Origin: Salicibibacter cibarius | Lineage (GTDB): Bacteria; Bacillota; Bacilli; Bacillales; Marinococcaceae | DNA length: 64,000 bases | Reading direction: 5' to 3' | Assembly (NCBI RefSeq): GCF_016495725.1 | Contig: NZ_CP054705.1 | Coordinates: forward strand, 4,154,001 to 4,218,000 | Shown: positions 45,370 to 54,564 of the stretch, piece after piece | Position numbering within the stretch: the stretch's first letter is position 1 | How the letters are laid out: each line of letters opens with the position of its first letter | Translations under genes and position numbers: made by a program | The notes under the pieces: model-generated | Seen by the model: the letters and a program-made list of their open reading frames with translations, nothing else | Told to the model about the DNA's origin: nothing | Database searches by the model: none

Positions 45370-46551
45370 CTACCTTTCATGTTCAATCGATCGTTCTAAG
45401 CTTTGGTGGTCCCTATCATTCATATACTCTTGATACGTCTGCCTCATCGATCGGTTGAGACGTCTTAATGATTGTTGCACGGCGATGCCCGATGACATTC
45501 CAGGTCGCATCGTTTTTCCATCGTCTTTGCCTTCGGTCTTTGCTTGTTGTTGGTGCAACTGATCATCGAACGTTTTCATTTCCTTTAAAAACGCATTGCC
45601 CATACGCTTATAAAGATCATCCATCTTATTCTTTTTATAGTTATCAAATCGACGTGTTTCTTTAGGGCCGTCTCCATAAGCTACCTTCATTTCTTCCACT
45701 TCCGTATCTAAACGTAGGTGTAAGTTTTGAAGATCATTAGTATGATGTTTTTTTAAATAATTGGTGGTTAGCTGGTCAATCATTGGCCGGATAGGATTTA
45801 AGCTATTGTAACCATAATTCCATTGACGTTTATCTTCCGGTAACCGTTTATAAATATCCTTGAATAGAGGTTTCATATCTCGGTTGCGCCATCTCAATGT
45901 GTTATCTTGTTTTTTACCATCAACCATCTTTCCTCGTATGATTTGATTAATTTGTTCGCGTTCATAACTTCTGTCTTGTAATCCGTTGACCACTTCACTT
46001 TTCATAGCGCTGAGTGTTTGAGGTTTCCGTTTTCCTCGTTCTCTTGTTGGGAAGGGTTCCACGGTGGCCACATGAATGTGAATGTTATCTGTATTTCGAT
46101 GAATGGCTGCCGACCAAATCGCACTTTGTTCGAGACCTTCTTTTTTAACCATCGCTTGCATGGATGAACGTGTGACATCCTTCAATGCTTTTTCGTCTAA
46201 CCTCCTCGTCTGCCGATCATAAATCCCTTGCTTTTCTAACCACGGATTATCAAAGGTGATCACATCTTGCCACATAAGACTTTTATTTTCTTGTGCTTGT
46301 TGAAACGCATGCTTTAATTCATCTTTATCATGGGTATCTAAGTAATCACGTTTTTCCGTGAACAGCGCCGACGTTTTTTCTGGGTCATCCATATAATGAT
46401 TGTATAGCGAAAACATTTGCGCCGGTAATTGTTTATCACCTTTGGCTTCTTCCCGATCCACGTAATTGACATATTGATGAAAGGCTTTTTTATTGGACGT
46501 TATAAATTTCGTTTTTAAAACCACGCCCGGCGTTATCTTTGATTGACTCAT
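45370..46551 (-). CDS. mobL: MobL-family relaxase
   Basis: The transfer-initiating nickase of the element, 393 residues. N-terminal KTKFITSNKKAFHQYVNYVD holds two tyrosines (27 and 30), either of which could be the nicking residue; the metal-binding histidines are in AAIHRNTDNIHIHVATVEP, the characteristic H-x-x-N-x-D-N-x-H-x-H type motif of MobL enzymes (the class first defined by Bacillus plasmid pLS20). It would cut one strand at oriT and pilot it to VirD4. The ATG at 46551 overlaps the stop of the preceding small gene by four bases. A longer frame from 46611 lacks a ribosome site. Confidence 0.9.
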   Translation of the reverse strand: MSQSKITPGVVLKTKFITSNKKAFHQYVNYVDREEAKGDKQLPAQMFSLYNHYMDDPEKTSALFTEKRDYLDTHDKDELKHAFQQAQENKSLMWQDVITFDNPWLEKQGIYDRQTRRLDEKALKDVTRSSMQAMVKKEGLEQSAIWSAAIHRNTDNIHIHVATVEPFPTRERGKRKPQTLSAMKSEVVNGLQDRSYEREQINQIIRGKMVDGKKQDNTLRWRNRDMKPLFKDIYKRLPEDKRQWNYGYNSLNPIRPMIDQLTTNYLKKHHTNDLQNLHLRLDTEVEEMKVAYGDGPKETRRFDNYKKNKMDDLYKRMGNAFLKEMKTFDDQLHQQQAKTEGKDDGKTMRPGMSSGIAVQQSLRRLNRSMRQTYQEYMNDRDHQSLERSIEHER

Positions 46552-46811
46552 GATGTCGGCTCCGGTTCTTCCCCGATGAGCGCATTCATCGTTTGCATGC
46601 TGTCCGCGCATCGCTCCATCACTTGCAGATTACTTTGGACTAAATGTTCCAATCGCTGCACCCGTTCATCCTCCTGATGAAAGATGGCCATTTGCATGAG
46701 TTGCCCATGTAAAAATTCCTGTCGTGTCATCTGTTTTTCCTTTGCTAGTTCATCTATTTTTTTTACCGCCCAGGGTTCCATGTAGCGAATGCGTATTTCC
46801 AATTCGATCAA
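46548..46811 (-). CDS. Small DNA-binding accessory protein before the relaxase
   Basis: An 87-residue protein with IELEIRIRYMEPWAVKKIDE, which resembles the strand and first helix of ribbon-helix-helix relaxosome proteins, and a helical tail (RVQRLEHLVQSNLQVMERCA). It begins at a TTG codon (46811, or the TTG at 46802 that has AAAGGAG at proper distance) and its stop overlaps the relaxase ATG. It lies next to the repeat-rich candidate oriT and is probably the oriT-binding partner of the relaxase. Confidence 0.72.
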   Translation of the reverse strand: MIELEIRIRYMEPWAVKKIDELAKEKQMTRQEFLHGQLMQMAIFHQEDERVQRLEHLVQSNLQVMERCADSMQTMNALIGEEPEPTS

Positions 46812-47124
46812 CTCCTTTGCTTTTTCCTTCCGGTTTTTTATTCAGCAAGTGATCGTTATTTACTTCCCTCTCACAACCACTCATGAATAGATCATATGTG
46901 GGAGGGGGTAGAGAGAAAGAGCATAAGGGATTTCTGTCTCCCCTTAACGGGGGAAGTCCGGCAGAGCCGGACGAAATCTGGGAACAAGAAAAGCATAATT
47001 GGTGTCAGGTTGTCGTCTACTTTTCGGGAACATACGTTACAATTTTTGTCGATGGTGTCAAGTCGTCGTCTGGATGGTGTCAGGTTGTCGTCAATGGTGG
47101 TGCAAGGTTGTCGTCTGGTTTTGA
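46812..47124. other. Candidate origin of transfer (oriT)
   Basis: This 313-base gap between the secretion operon and the mob operon contains, in order, a CCCC/GGGG inverted pair (46940-46953), the perfect hairpin GTCCGGCAGAGCCGGAC (46956-46972) and four direct repeats. Repeats plus hairpins next to a relaxase gene are the classical build of an oriT. The nick site is not identified. Confidence 0.65.
47001..47115. repeat. Four 17-base direct repeats (iteron-like)
   Basis: GGTGTCAGGTTGTCGTC at 47001-47017 and 47076-47092 are identical; 47054-47070 (GGTGTCAAGTCGTCGTC) and 47099-47115 (GGTGCAAGGTTGTCGTC) differ by two bases each. The last three start 22 and 23 bases apart, about two helical turns, so bound proteins would line up on one face of the DNA. 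The first stands 53 bases away. Confidence 0.85.
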
Positions 47125-47982
47125 TTAACCATCTGATGCCATTTCCATCTGTTCCTCGATCATATCTTGTTCTTCTTGGGCTACTTGATAGGCTTCCTTC
47201 TCATTTTCCATATCCGTCTCTAAACCATCAATTTCTGATTCAATTTGACTGTATTCACTTTCGAGTTCCACTTCTTCATCTTCGGTGCTGTATAAAATAT
47301 CGGCTTCAATATCGACCAATTCTTGTTCCAATTCCTCAATGCGTTCATCCATGTTTTCGACTATTTGCTGATGCTCTCGTTGATCTTCTTCTAATCGATC
47401 CGTTTCTAACTGCAATACATGTTGCTCGTACGTGTTCGTATCTTCAATCATCATCGATTCATCGACGTCCACCTCCCGATGGTCCGCATAGATACGTGCC
47501 AATTCAGCCGGAATATTATCATCGTCGAATGATTCGTCTGGATCAAGCACACCCTCATCTGATGTTTCTTCTAAAATATCCATGCCAATCACTTCAAACG
47601 ACGGATCAACGTTATCAATATGAATCACAACATAATCGCGATCTTCATAAAGCATGGTCACTGGTAAGTCTTCTTGTGGGTTGGCGCGGTCCTGCGCCGT
47701 AAACGTCATTTCTGCATTTCGATCAGCCTGTGAACGATCAATATGCAAGGTGGCTATCATATGATGCTCGGCGGGGTTATACGTCCAATCCTCAACCACA
47801 GCTTCGCCGTTCCCTTGCATCGGTACCGACGAACCGGACGCTGTATGTTGAATGTCTCCCGGAGGCGCCCCTAACAACGTTCGGGATAACATGAGCATCA
47901 TTCCCACAAATACAAAGGAAAAAGTAATAACAAGGAGCGGCACGGTTTTTTTTGTGCTTAAAGTAAAACGTCTACGCTTCAT
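47125..47982 (-). CDS. Membrane-anchored coiled-coil protein of the transfer operon
   Basis: The 285-residue protein has a basic N-tail, one membrane helix (VPLLVITFSFVFVGMMLMLS), an extracytoplasmic beta-rich part (residues 60-130, with YVVIHIDNVDPSFEVIGMDI) and a long acidic coiled coil to the end (LETDRLEEDQREHQQIVENM and onward). No family is recognised. Its ATG overlaps the stop of the VirB8-like gene by four bases. Its placement at the end of the secretion operon suggests a surface or stabilising part of the channel. Confidence 0.72.
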   Translation of the reverse strand: MKRRRFTLSTKKTVPLLVITFSFVFVGMMLMLSRTLLGAPPGDIQHTASGSSVPMQGNGEAVVEDWTYNPAEHHMIATLHIDRSQADRNAEMTFTAQDRANPQEDLPVTMLYEDRDYVVIHIDNVDPSFEVIGMDILEETSDEGVLDPDESFDDDNIPAELARIYADHREVDVDESMMIEDTNTYEQHVLQLETDRLEEDQREHQQIVENMDERIEELEQELVDIEADILYSTEDEEVELESEYSQIESEIDGLETDMENEKEAYQVAQEEQDMIEEQMEMASDG

Positions 47983-48587
47983 ACGTCACCCTCTCCTTCC
48001 ATGCTTTCAACGGCATCTCTAAAGTCTTGAATGATCCAGGAGCCATCTTCTTGTTGTTCAGCGTCCAATTCGATAAATGTTGGCGTGGTATCTTCATGGC
48101 TACCACTGCTATACGTTTGGGTAAATCGAGCCATAATGGTCGCATCCGATTGATTGAGTTCGCCTGTTTCCACAAAGAATTGAACATCTTCAGCAATCGC
48201 CCTTCGATCCGTTTCCTCTTGTTCATCCTCCGAAAATAAAAAACCATGCAAGTTATCCTGCATGATCGTTTCAGCTTCATCTTTACGGTCTTCATACGTC
48301 TCTGCGTCTTCGGTATAGACGGTTTCAACGAACGTTGCGGCTGTTTCCTGTAAAGCTTCCTGGCGTTCTTGCATCGCTGCCGGTTCTCCCATCTCTTGTT
48401 CATTTTCAAGCCGTTCGACTTCATTTTCTAATTGCTGGTTCGCCTCCATCATCTCCTGCATCTGATCATGTGACACCGATGCTTCTTCGTCATCACCAGC
48501 CATCGCACTATACACATTGACCCCTGTGACGATAAGGAGAGCCACAAGGGTAAGACTAAATAATGTTATTTTCGTTTTTGAAGACAC
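47979..48587 (-). CDS. Membrane-anchored protein, possibly VirB8/TcpC-like
   Basis: The 202-residue protein has an N-terminal membrane helix (ITLFSLTLVALLIVTGVNVY), a short coiled coil (MMEANQQLENEVERLENEQE) and a C-terminal domain of about 110 residues that could be NTF2-like (FVETVYTEDAETYEDRKDEA, then FTQTYSSGSHEDTTPTFIEL and DGSWIIQDFRDAVES). This one-helix plus NTF2-like build is that of VirB8/TcpC conjugation proteins, which form the scaffold of the channel. Assignment rests on architecture and position rather than clear sequence motifs. Confidence 0.7.
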   Translation of the reverse strand: MSSKTKITLFSLTLVALLIVTGVNVYSAMAGDDEEASVSHDQMQEMMEANQQLENEVERLENEQEMGEPAAMQERQEALQETAATFVETVYTEDAETYEDRKDEAETIMQDNLHGFLFSEDEQEETDRRAIAEDVQFFVETGELNQSDATIMARFTQTYSSGSHEDTTPTFIELDAEQQEDGSWIIQDFRDAVESMEGEGDV

Positions 48588-48606
48588 AAGGTTTCCCCTT
48601 TCTCGT

Positions 48607-49701
48607 TTAACCTATACGCTGCACATTTTCGTTATACGTTTCGCCCCAATAACCATCTTCCAAAGATTCATATTCGACACCATCACTGGATTGAGCACCG
48701 ATAAATTGACCATCACCAGCATAAATACCGACATGGCCATCTGTCTTGTACGTATCAAAAAAGACCAAGTCACCAGGTTCCTTATCATCTGAGTCAACGG
48801 ATTCGCCTTCGTTGGCGAGTGAATCGGTGGTGACAGAACCTAAAGGTCCAAGTTGAACCCCGATCTGTTCAAAAGCCCAATGCACAAAGCTCGAACAATC
48901 AAAAATACCTTGCGCTTGTTCAACTTCATTCCTTCCACCGCCAAAATCATACACTGAATTGCCAATCCATTCCTCGCCAACTTCAACAACCTCCGGGATG
49001 TCCCCGTTACCGGGATCAATGCCATCCCCACCGTCGTCCGAATATTGATCCATAAAATCCATTACATCATCCACGTACCAATCCGCGCCGTTATAAGCAT
49101 AGACAGCTTCCTCCAAGTTCCCATCGGCAGCCCCTTGTTCGGCCAAATAGTTTGCGGCTGAATGCACGGCATCATCAATGTCGTAAGGGTCGGCATCCCC
49201 TGTACCACTGCCATCCACGGCAAATCCGTCATGTTCGTCGATAACGTCTAAGTCGATCAATTCATTTTCGGGAATGTCACCGGCGCCTAAGCCACTGCAT
49301 GAAGGATGGTTCCACCCAACCCACGTACAAGGCATAAACTGCATGTGTCCTTCGGCCCCAACATCACTGACCCAGTCTTCTTCATCGCCCTCGGAAAAAA
49401 CGGTCTCTACACGATGAACCGCCGCAAGCAATGCTGGCGGTACAGAAAATTCCGCGCCGGCTTCTTCATAAATCGGAATGTATTCTTCGGGGATTTCATC
49501 GCCGGACACACCGTCCACGGATTCAACATCATCATCTTGCTGTTGGTCAAACTGAGCCGCCAATGCCATAACCGCCACGACAACCGTGCCAATCAAACCA
49601 CCGATCACGACAATAACGCCTAAGACAGCAAGTCCTTTCCACTTACTAGGAATCAAGGAAAAAAGGAAAACGAGGAACGCGATCATCGCAGAGGCAGACA
49701 T
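48607..49701 (-). CDS. Bifunctional lytic transglycosylase/NlpC-P60 peptidase of the transfer operon
   Basis: A 364-residue cell-wall hydrolase that would open peptidoglycan for the conjugation channel. After a hydrophobic N-terminal region with membrane helices (about residues 1-50), a lysozyme-like domain shows PPALLAAVHRVETVFSEG and GHMQFMPCTWVGW, and the C-terminal NlpC/P60 domain has the catalytic Cys in GIFDCSSFVHWAFEQIG and His in TDGHVGIYAGDGQFIG. This two-domain type is the VirB1/TrsG equivalent of Gram-positive conjugation systems. It starts one base after the virB4 stop. Confidence 0.92.
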   Translation of the reverse strand: MSASAMIAFLVFLFSLIPSKWKGLAVLGVIVVIGGLIGTVVVAVMALAAQFDQQQDDDVESVDGVSGDEIPEEYIPIYEEAGAEFSVPPALLAAVHRVETVFSEGDEEDWVSDVGAEGHMQFMPCTWVGWNHPSCSGLGAGDIPENELIDLDVIDEHDGFAVDGSGTGDADPYDIDDAVHSAANYLAEQGAADGNLEEAVYAYNGADWYVDDVMDFMDQYSDDGGDGIDPGNGDIPEVVEVGEEWIGNSVYDFGGGRNEVEQAQGIFDCSSFVHWAFEQIGVQLGPLGSVTTDSLANEGESVDSDDKEPGDLVFFDTYKTDGHVGIYAGDGQFIGAQSSDGVEYESLEDGYWGETYNENVQRIG

Positions 49702-49702
49702 C

Positions 49703-51646
49703 TTACGCCCCTCCTCCGAACAACGCCAATTCCTCCTCAGAGACTTCTACGGAAAAGCGTAGGTTTTTCACGGCCTGGATATTCAAAATCACATCCCCCG
49801 TTTGCAAATACGGCACTTGCGCGACCTCACTTTCGGATAACTGTCCGGCAAACACGCGCTCTAACATTTCCAGATTATTGCTGTCCTGCTGCATGATCCA
49901 TTTATATTGGGTCAGCTCAAACAACGTTTTAATTTCTTCGACGAGCGTTTGGTCGGAGCCTTCCGGCACAAAATCCCGGATCGAGTGCGACGCATAGGTA
50001 AACCCGGCGAAATACTTACGAGCTTCCCGGACAAACGTTGTGAGAAATTCAAGGGCGTGGCCACTGCCTTTCTTGGTGTTGATGATGTGATGCGCTTCAT
50101 CCATCAAGATGAGATACCGTTCCACATCCTCGAAGGCTAATTCTCCTTTGTTGTACGCCTCAAATTGTGGTGCTCCGTTGGTGAGCATCGCATCCCACAA
50201 CAAATTCATCACGTTAAACAGTTGCGCTTGAAAAATTTCCGTTCGCATCTGACTGAGGCCACGGAGTTGGAAAACAACCACTTTTTCTTCCTGGAAATCA
50301 GCGATGCTGGATGGGCCATCAAACAAATGCTTATACGTTTCGACGATGTTTTGCACGTTCAGTTCAATCGTCTCTAACCGACGTTTGCGTTCCGGGCTCA
50401 GGGTTGATCGTTGTCTCCCTTGTTCTTCGTCCTCATATAATTCCTGGCGTATGAACGTCAAAAAATCTGAAAAGATGGGATAGGCATCAACGGATTGTTG
50501 GGTAATCGCTAAATCATGATCATCACTCCATAAATGTAATGATTTGTACAATTTCCGTAACATATTTTCATATTCTTTCAGTTCATTGTCAGAGGCTTCC
50601 GGGGCCAAAAATCGGTAAAACGAGACCATTTTGGATAAATGTTGCGTAAAAGACGTAAATTCATCTTTCGCCGTCCGATAGACTTGCAAGGGATTAATAA
50701 TTCCGTCTGTGCCATCTAAGGATAACTTTTGCCCGCCTATTTCATCCACCAGACCTTGAAACTCGCCGGTGGCATCAAAGGCACGGACTTTGTGCTTTTT
50801 AATGGCATTATCGAGCGCGATTTTTTTCAAAAGCGTCGATTTTCCGGCGCCCATCGCGCCGATCACCACGGAGCTATACGACTTCCGGTCTTTATCCCGA
50901 TGAAACAAATCAAAAACGACATTACCGCCGGTCATTGTCGTACCATGAAACGTTCCGGTGGGGTCATGCAGTTGGGTGAAGTGGAAAGGGAACCCCCCGG
51001 CTAATGTCATCGCTGGCATTCCTTGCCCTTGGCGGCGGTTGCGTTGTTTCGCTTGATCGGCATACGATTCATGGAGGGCTTTCCATTCCATATCCAATTC
51101 ATTTAAAAAGACCGCGCCCCTAAAGTTCTCCCCTTCGAGCGCGGTTAAGACCACGTTGACGTTGCTTTCCAGTTGGTCTTGGGTCCGAGCACTCACGTAA
51201 AAGCGCAAATGCACCCGTTTAATGACCTCTCCTTCTTGATAGATGGAGGCATACAGTTCTTCTAAATCGTTTAAATCGTCTTTGGCCTCCAGTATATTGA
51301 CACTTTCTTTTTCGGTCATCATCCGAGAGCTTTTCTCATCAATCCCTTTATTTAAGCCTTCGCGTACCTTGTGATGATCTTCCGAGGCGACATCGATGGT
51401 GGTGATGACGTTTTCCATATTGACGATGGACTCCAACCAAAAATCCTGCGTATTTTTCGGATAACTATACACATGGATGCACGTTTCATAGCCGTCGCCT
51501 TTGCGTATAAAACTTTCCTTAAAACTGACACCGCCTTGCGGTTGAATGTTGGCAAGCAAATAGGGATTATACCCTTTCCGTTCCGTCTCTGTGGCTTCGG
51601 TTGTATCTTTGCGTTTCCACGGTGCAAACATTTGTAAAAGACTCAT
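49703..51646 (-). CDS. virB4: VirB4/TrsE-type conjugation ATPase
   Basis: The 647-residue product is the energising ATPase of type IV secretion. It has Walker A in SVVIGAMGAGKSTLLKKIAL (about residue 265) and Walker B in YLILMDEAHHIINTKKGSGH (about 515), with the conserved SHSIRDFVPEG segment after it. The N-terminal third is the VirB4-specific domain. It acts at the cytoplasmic membrane with VirD4 and the VirB6/VirB3 proteins, and directly follows the TrsD-like gene. Confidence 0.93.
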   Translation of the reverse strand: MSLLQMFAPWKRKDTTEATETERKGYNPYLLANIQPQGGVSFKESFIRKGDGYETCIHVYSYPKNTQDFWLESIVNMENVITTIDVASEDHHKVREGLNKGIDEKSSRMMTEKESVNILEAKDDLNDLEELYASIYQEGEVIKRVHLRFYVSARTQDQLESNVNVVLTALEGENFRGAVFLNELDMEWKALHESYADQAKQRNRRQGQGMPAMTLAGGFPFHFTQLHDPTGTFHGTTMTGGNVVFDLFHRDKDRKSYSSVVIGAMGAGKSTLLKKIALDNAIKKHKVRAFDATGEFQGLVDEIGGQKLSLDGTDGIINPLQVYRTAKDEFTSFTQHLSKMVSFYRFLAPEASDNELKEYENMLRKLYKSLHLWSDDHDLAITQQSVDAYPIFSDFLTFIRQELYEDEEQGRQRSTLSPERKRRLETIELNVQNIVETYKHLFDGPSSIADFQEEKVVVFQLRGLSQMRTEIFQAQLFNVMNLLWDAMLTNGAPQFEAYNKGELAFEDVERYLILMDEAHHIINTKKGSGHALEFLTTFVREARKYFAGFTYASHSIRDFVPEGSDQTLVEEIKTLFELTQYKWIMQQDSNNLEMLERVFAGQLSESEVAQVPYLQTGDVILNIQAVKNLRFSVEVSEEELALFGGGA

Positions 51647-51651
51647 CGCTA

Positions 51652-52287
51652 TTACCCCCTCTGATGATCGAGTTTAGAGTTTTGATTATTGAGTTTATAA
51701 ATCACATCTAATTTTTTCGTTGTTTCCAGGTTTTCCATAGGGATGGTTCGTTGCAATTTCCGGCGCGCAAACTGGCAACGCTCCGTTAAATCTTTCACCG
51801 TCTCCCCGTATACATAAAGATAAAATTCCCGATTGGTCCGGTGTTTCTCTAAAAATTCAAGTTCCGCCTTTTTCTTTTGTAAAAAGTGGTCAATGAGGGG
51901 CGAGTCGTTCGCGTCGATTTTCTTTTGCAAGTGGGAGATTTGAACGGCCATATTCACCGGGAAGTTGAGTGAGACGATCTTAATATCGGCATCAAACGCT
52001 CTTAGAAATTGTGTGAGTGCCAAAATATCAAATTCTGTTTCTTGATCACTTTGCGCGTACACATCTTTGCTTCGAACTTGAAACATGTCCGCATAACCAC
52101 GATCGCCTTGCAAAACAAAAGCCCCATCATCGGTCATATCCCCGATCGGAAAAATGTCGGCGATTTTGTCCGGCACTCGCGCCCGTTTCTCTTTCGGTTT
52201 GGCTTTTGATCCGGTCTTTAACCCTCGTTTTGATTTCGATTGTTCATCAAAGAGAGCTTCTTGGTCCAACGTTTCTTCAACAATCAT
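51652..52287 (-). CDS. TrsD-like conjugation protein (VirB4 partner)
   Basis: A 211-residue soluble protein lying between the PrgI and VirB4 genes. The N-terminus is basic; from residue 45 it has IADIFPIGDMTDDGAFVLQG and IVSLNFPVNMAVQISHLQKK, and NREFYLYVYGETVKDLTERC, features shared with the N-terminal part of VirB4/TrsE-type proteins. In Gram-positive transfer systems a separate TrsD-type protein precedes TrsE in this way. Its ATG overlaps the preceding stop by four bases. Confidence 0.78.
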   Translation of the reverse strand: MIVEETLDQEALFDEQSKSKRGLKTGSKAKPKEKRARVPDKIADIFPIGDMTDDGAFVLQGDRGYADMFQVRSKDVYAQSDQETEFDILALTQFLRAFDADIKIVSLNFPVNMAVQISHLQKKIDANDSPLIDHFLQKKKAELEFLEKHRTNREFYLYVYGETVKDLTERCQFARRKLQRTIPMENLETTKKLDVIYKLNNQNSKLDHQRG

Positions 52288-52592
52288 GCTTTATCCTCCT
52301 TCGCTTCGTCTTCATGGGGATCATGCGCGTGATACGTAGCTCGGTCACGACTGAGCATCATCCAAACTGCACTCAGCATCCGCATATTCGGATTCGTCTT
52401 GGGTTTCCAAAGCCAAAAGCCATACAAAGCGACCATAAAGATAATAAACGGAATGGTGAGCGACGGATGAATCATTGCGTGAAGAACAAAACCCATAACA
52501 AGCATCCCAATCAAGACCAATAAATCGGTTAAATAAAACCATTTATTCAGTTTTAATTCCGCCGTAATTTCGGTCGGGATTTTATAGTTCAT
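52284..52592 (-). CDS. PrgI-family/VirB3-like membrane protein
   Basis: A 102-residue protein with two close membrane helices (FYLTDLLVLIGMLVMGFVLH and LTIPFIIFMVALYGFWLW), preceded by YKIPTEITAELKLNK, the typical PrgI start. PrgI/VirB3 proteins sit in the inner membrane and connect the VirB4 ATPase to the channel. The ATG at 52592 follows AAGGGG; a longer frame from 52649 lacks a ribosome site. Overlaps the TrsD-like gene. Confidence 0.85.
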   Translation of the reverse strand: MNYKIPTEITAELKLNKWFYLTDLLVLIGMLVMGFVLHAMIHPSLTIPFIIFMVALYGFWLWKPKTNPNMRMLSAVWMMLSRDRATYHAHDPHEDEAKEDKA

Positions 52593-52694
52593 GACATGGC
52601 CCCTTTCCAACCAAAAAACGCAGATTTCAAGGAAAGGAAACCTGCGCATTGGTTTAGTTTGATGTTCTATATGCGTTTGGATTGGTGACGGGCT

Positions 52695-54383
52695 TTACTG
52701 ATGGTTTCTTTTACTCCGCCAATTCTCTGTCGTGTTTTTGCCAACTTGATAACTGCGTTTGCCGGTCTGTACGTAACGATTGTTGTTCCATCGGCGTGAT
52801 ACGCCATCGCCCATCACTTGGCCAAGGGTTCGCTTTTCTCCGGCTGACCGTTGCGGCATCGGAATATCGCTTGTGCTCGGCGGTTCTTCGCCGCCGGCGG
52901 CCGCCTGCATCTGTTGATTCAGCGTTGCCGGGCGTCGCTGTTTTGCGCCGCCTTGTTGGCGTTCGCTCTCTCTCATTTCAGAGTGTAAAGACGGGGTCTT
53001 GCCGCCTTGTGGGTTCGCCTGACCAGGCGTTTCCTTGCCACTGGCAGGTTGGGTTTGTTGGTAAGCCTGAGCATTAGCATTCGCCGTGGAGCCCTCGCCT
53101 TCGCTAGGCGCTGCTTGGGCGTTCGTCGGCGATCCTGCGCCTGGTGTTCCCGGCGCTGATTGACCTTTGGGTTGTGAGCCTTGTTGTTGCCCTTGACCTG
53201 TCGAGGCTTTCGTTGGCGATCCTTGTTGACCGGTCGCCCCGTTGTTGGTTGAACTTGCGCCTTGACCATTTGCCAATCCTTTGATGCCTCCGGCCGTTGC
53301 CGCCGCCGTACTTACACCGCCTGTGGCAGCGCCTTTCGCTCCTTTACTCGCTATTTTTCCAGCCCCCTGCATCACTGGTTTGGCAGCTTTTCCGGCGAAA
53401 TAGGAACCGGCGGCCACCGTCCAGGCATTCCGTAAACCGGCGTCAATACCAAACAGTTTTTGCACAATGTTCGGGCCGTCGATCACGGCCAGGCTTCCGG
53501 CGATGATCGCGATTAAATATCCAAACCCACTCAATTGGTCCGCGATATACTCCGTGTAATACATATACATCCGCAAGCTGAGAAATACCATGATAATGGA
53601 AACAAAAATGCTGCCGATGTTTTTCAATATTTCTTTAAGACGTTGGCCACTACTAATATCCGCATAGGCCATAATCAGAGCGACAACTTTGTTAAACGCG
53701 AGTTCAAAGCACAACTTAGCGATTTTGATCGAAACCAAAATCATCGTCAATGCCATAACGCCAAGCGTAATTAAAGCTGTACCCCAATTGACATCCCAGC
53801 GATAATAGTTTTCGGGGAAGAAATCAAACCAACCGTCATCGCCAATACTGACAAGTCCTTCTTCGCCGTTGGATTCAATTCCAATCTTATTCGTTAATAT
53901 TTCTTGGCCGCTATTGGAAAGGGGTTCTCCGTCTGCCCTTTCAAAGTCATCCGTAATCTCCTCATTTATATCAATTTGGTCAATGTTTTCCGGATCGACA
54001 TGGTGTTGCGTATCCACATCCGGGCTTTGCCAGCCGGTTTCATCGTAAATGGCTACATCGGTAATATGGTCATGAACAATTTGATCGGCCATATCAAACG
54101 CATCGTCACCGACCGATGCCACTTCCACCGCATCATCCGTAAAGTCACTGCCCAGGTCCATGCCCCAGGTCAAAAGCGTCACCGTCATAATCGAAATGAA
54201 GATGTTGACCGGAATCTGGGAACGCTGCTGGTTTCTCTGGAATATGAGTTGATAACCAATAAAGGCGAGAGCAAGGGCAAGAAGAATATACAAAGCCGGT
54301 TGAATCATTCGTAAAAACGATTGCACCGGTTCGGTTTGAAAGAAGTCCAGGAGGACAAGAACACCATCAATCACGCCCTCCAT
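52695..54383 (-). pseudogene. VirB6/TrsL-like polytopic channel protein, main part, 5' end cut off by ISAzo13
   Basis: The remaining frame starts at MEGVIDGVLVLLDFFQTEPV and has about seven membrane helices (LYILLALALAFIGYQLIF; INIFISIMTVTLLTW; later ALITLGVMALTMILVSIKIA, FVSIIMVFLSLRMYMYYTEY), then a long Gly/Ala/Gln/Pro-rich tail. Upstream of the ATG the same frame is open as YLFRFVGWWLLLGFRALVSG right up to the insertion sequence, and the missing start lies on its far side (55967-56029). So the normal gene has been split. A shortened protein from ATG 54383 could still be made (GGTGAG six bases upstream) but would lack the first 40 or so residues. Confidence 0.82.
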
Positions 54384-54498
54384 GCCACTCACCAGTGCCC
54401 GAAAACCTAAAAGAAGCCACCAACCGACAAATCGGAATAGGTAGCTTATAAGGGATGTTCAAATAAATAATTAGTCAATTATGGTAATATACACAAAA

Positions 54499-54558
54499 GT
54501 ATCCTTTGTATATGTTTTAATGGTAGTAACAGCAACCAAAAATATAACAAAGGATACT
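54499..54558. promoter_or_regulatory. Inverted repeat that can mask the transposase ribosome site
   Basis: AGTATCCTTTG (54499-54509) pairs perfectly with CAAAGGATACT (54548-54558). The second arm contains the AAAGGA ribosome site (54549-54554) of the transposase start at 54565. Transcripts entering from outside the element would fold and hide the site, while those starting between the arms would not. This protects against read-through in other insertion sequences (IS10, IS200). Confidence 0.6.
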
Positions 54559-54564
54559 GATACC

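Noticed and set aside
47001-47115. Short phased repeats as a CRISPR array
   Set aside because: Units are 17 bases with 5-6 base gaps, far too short for spacers, with no cas genes; iteron or oriT sites fit better.
46896-47702. Long plus-strand open frame of 268 codons across the repeat region
   Set aside because: It is antisense to the anchored coiled-coil gene, whose frame has sound codons and a four-base overlap with its neighbour; the front half only reads through the oriT repeats.
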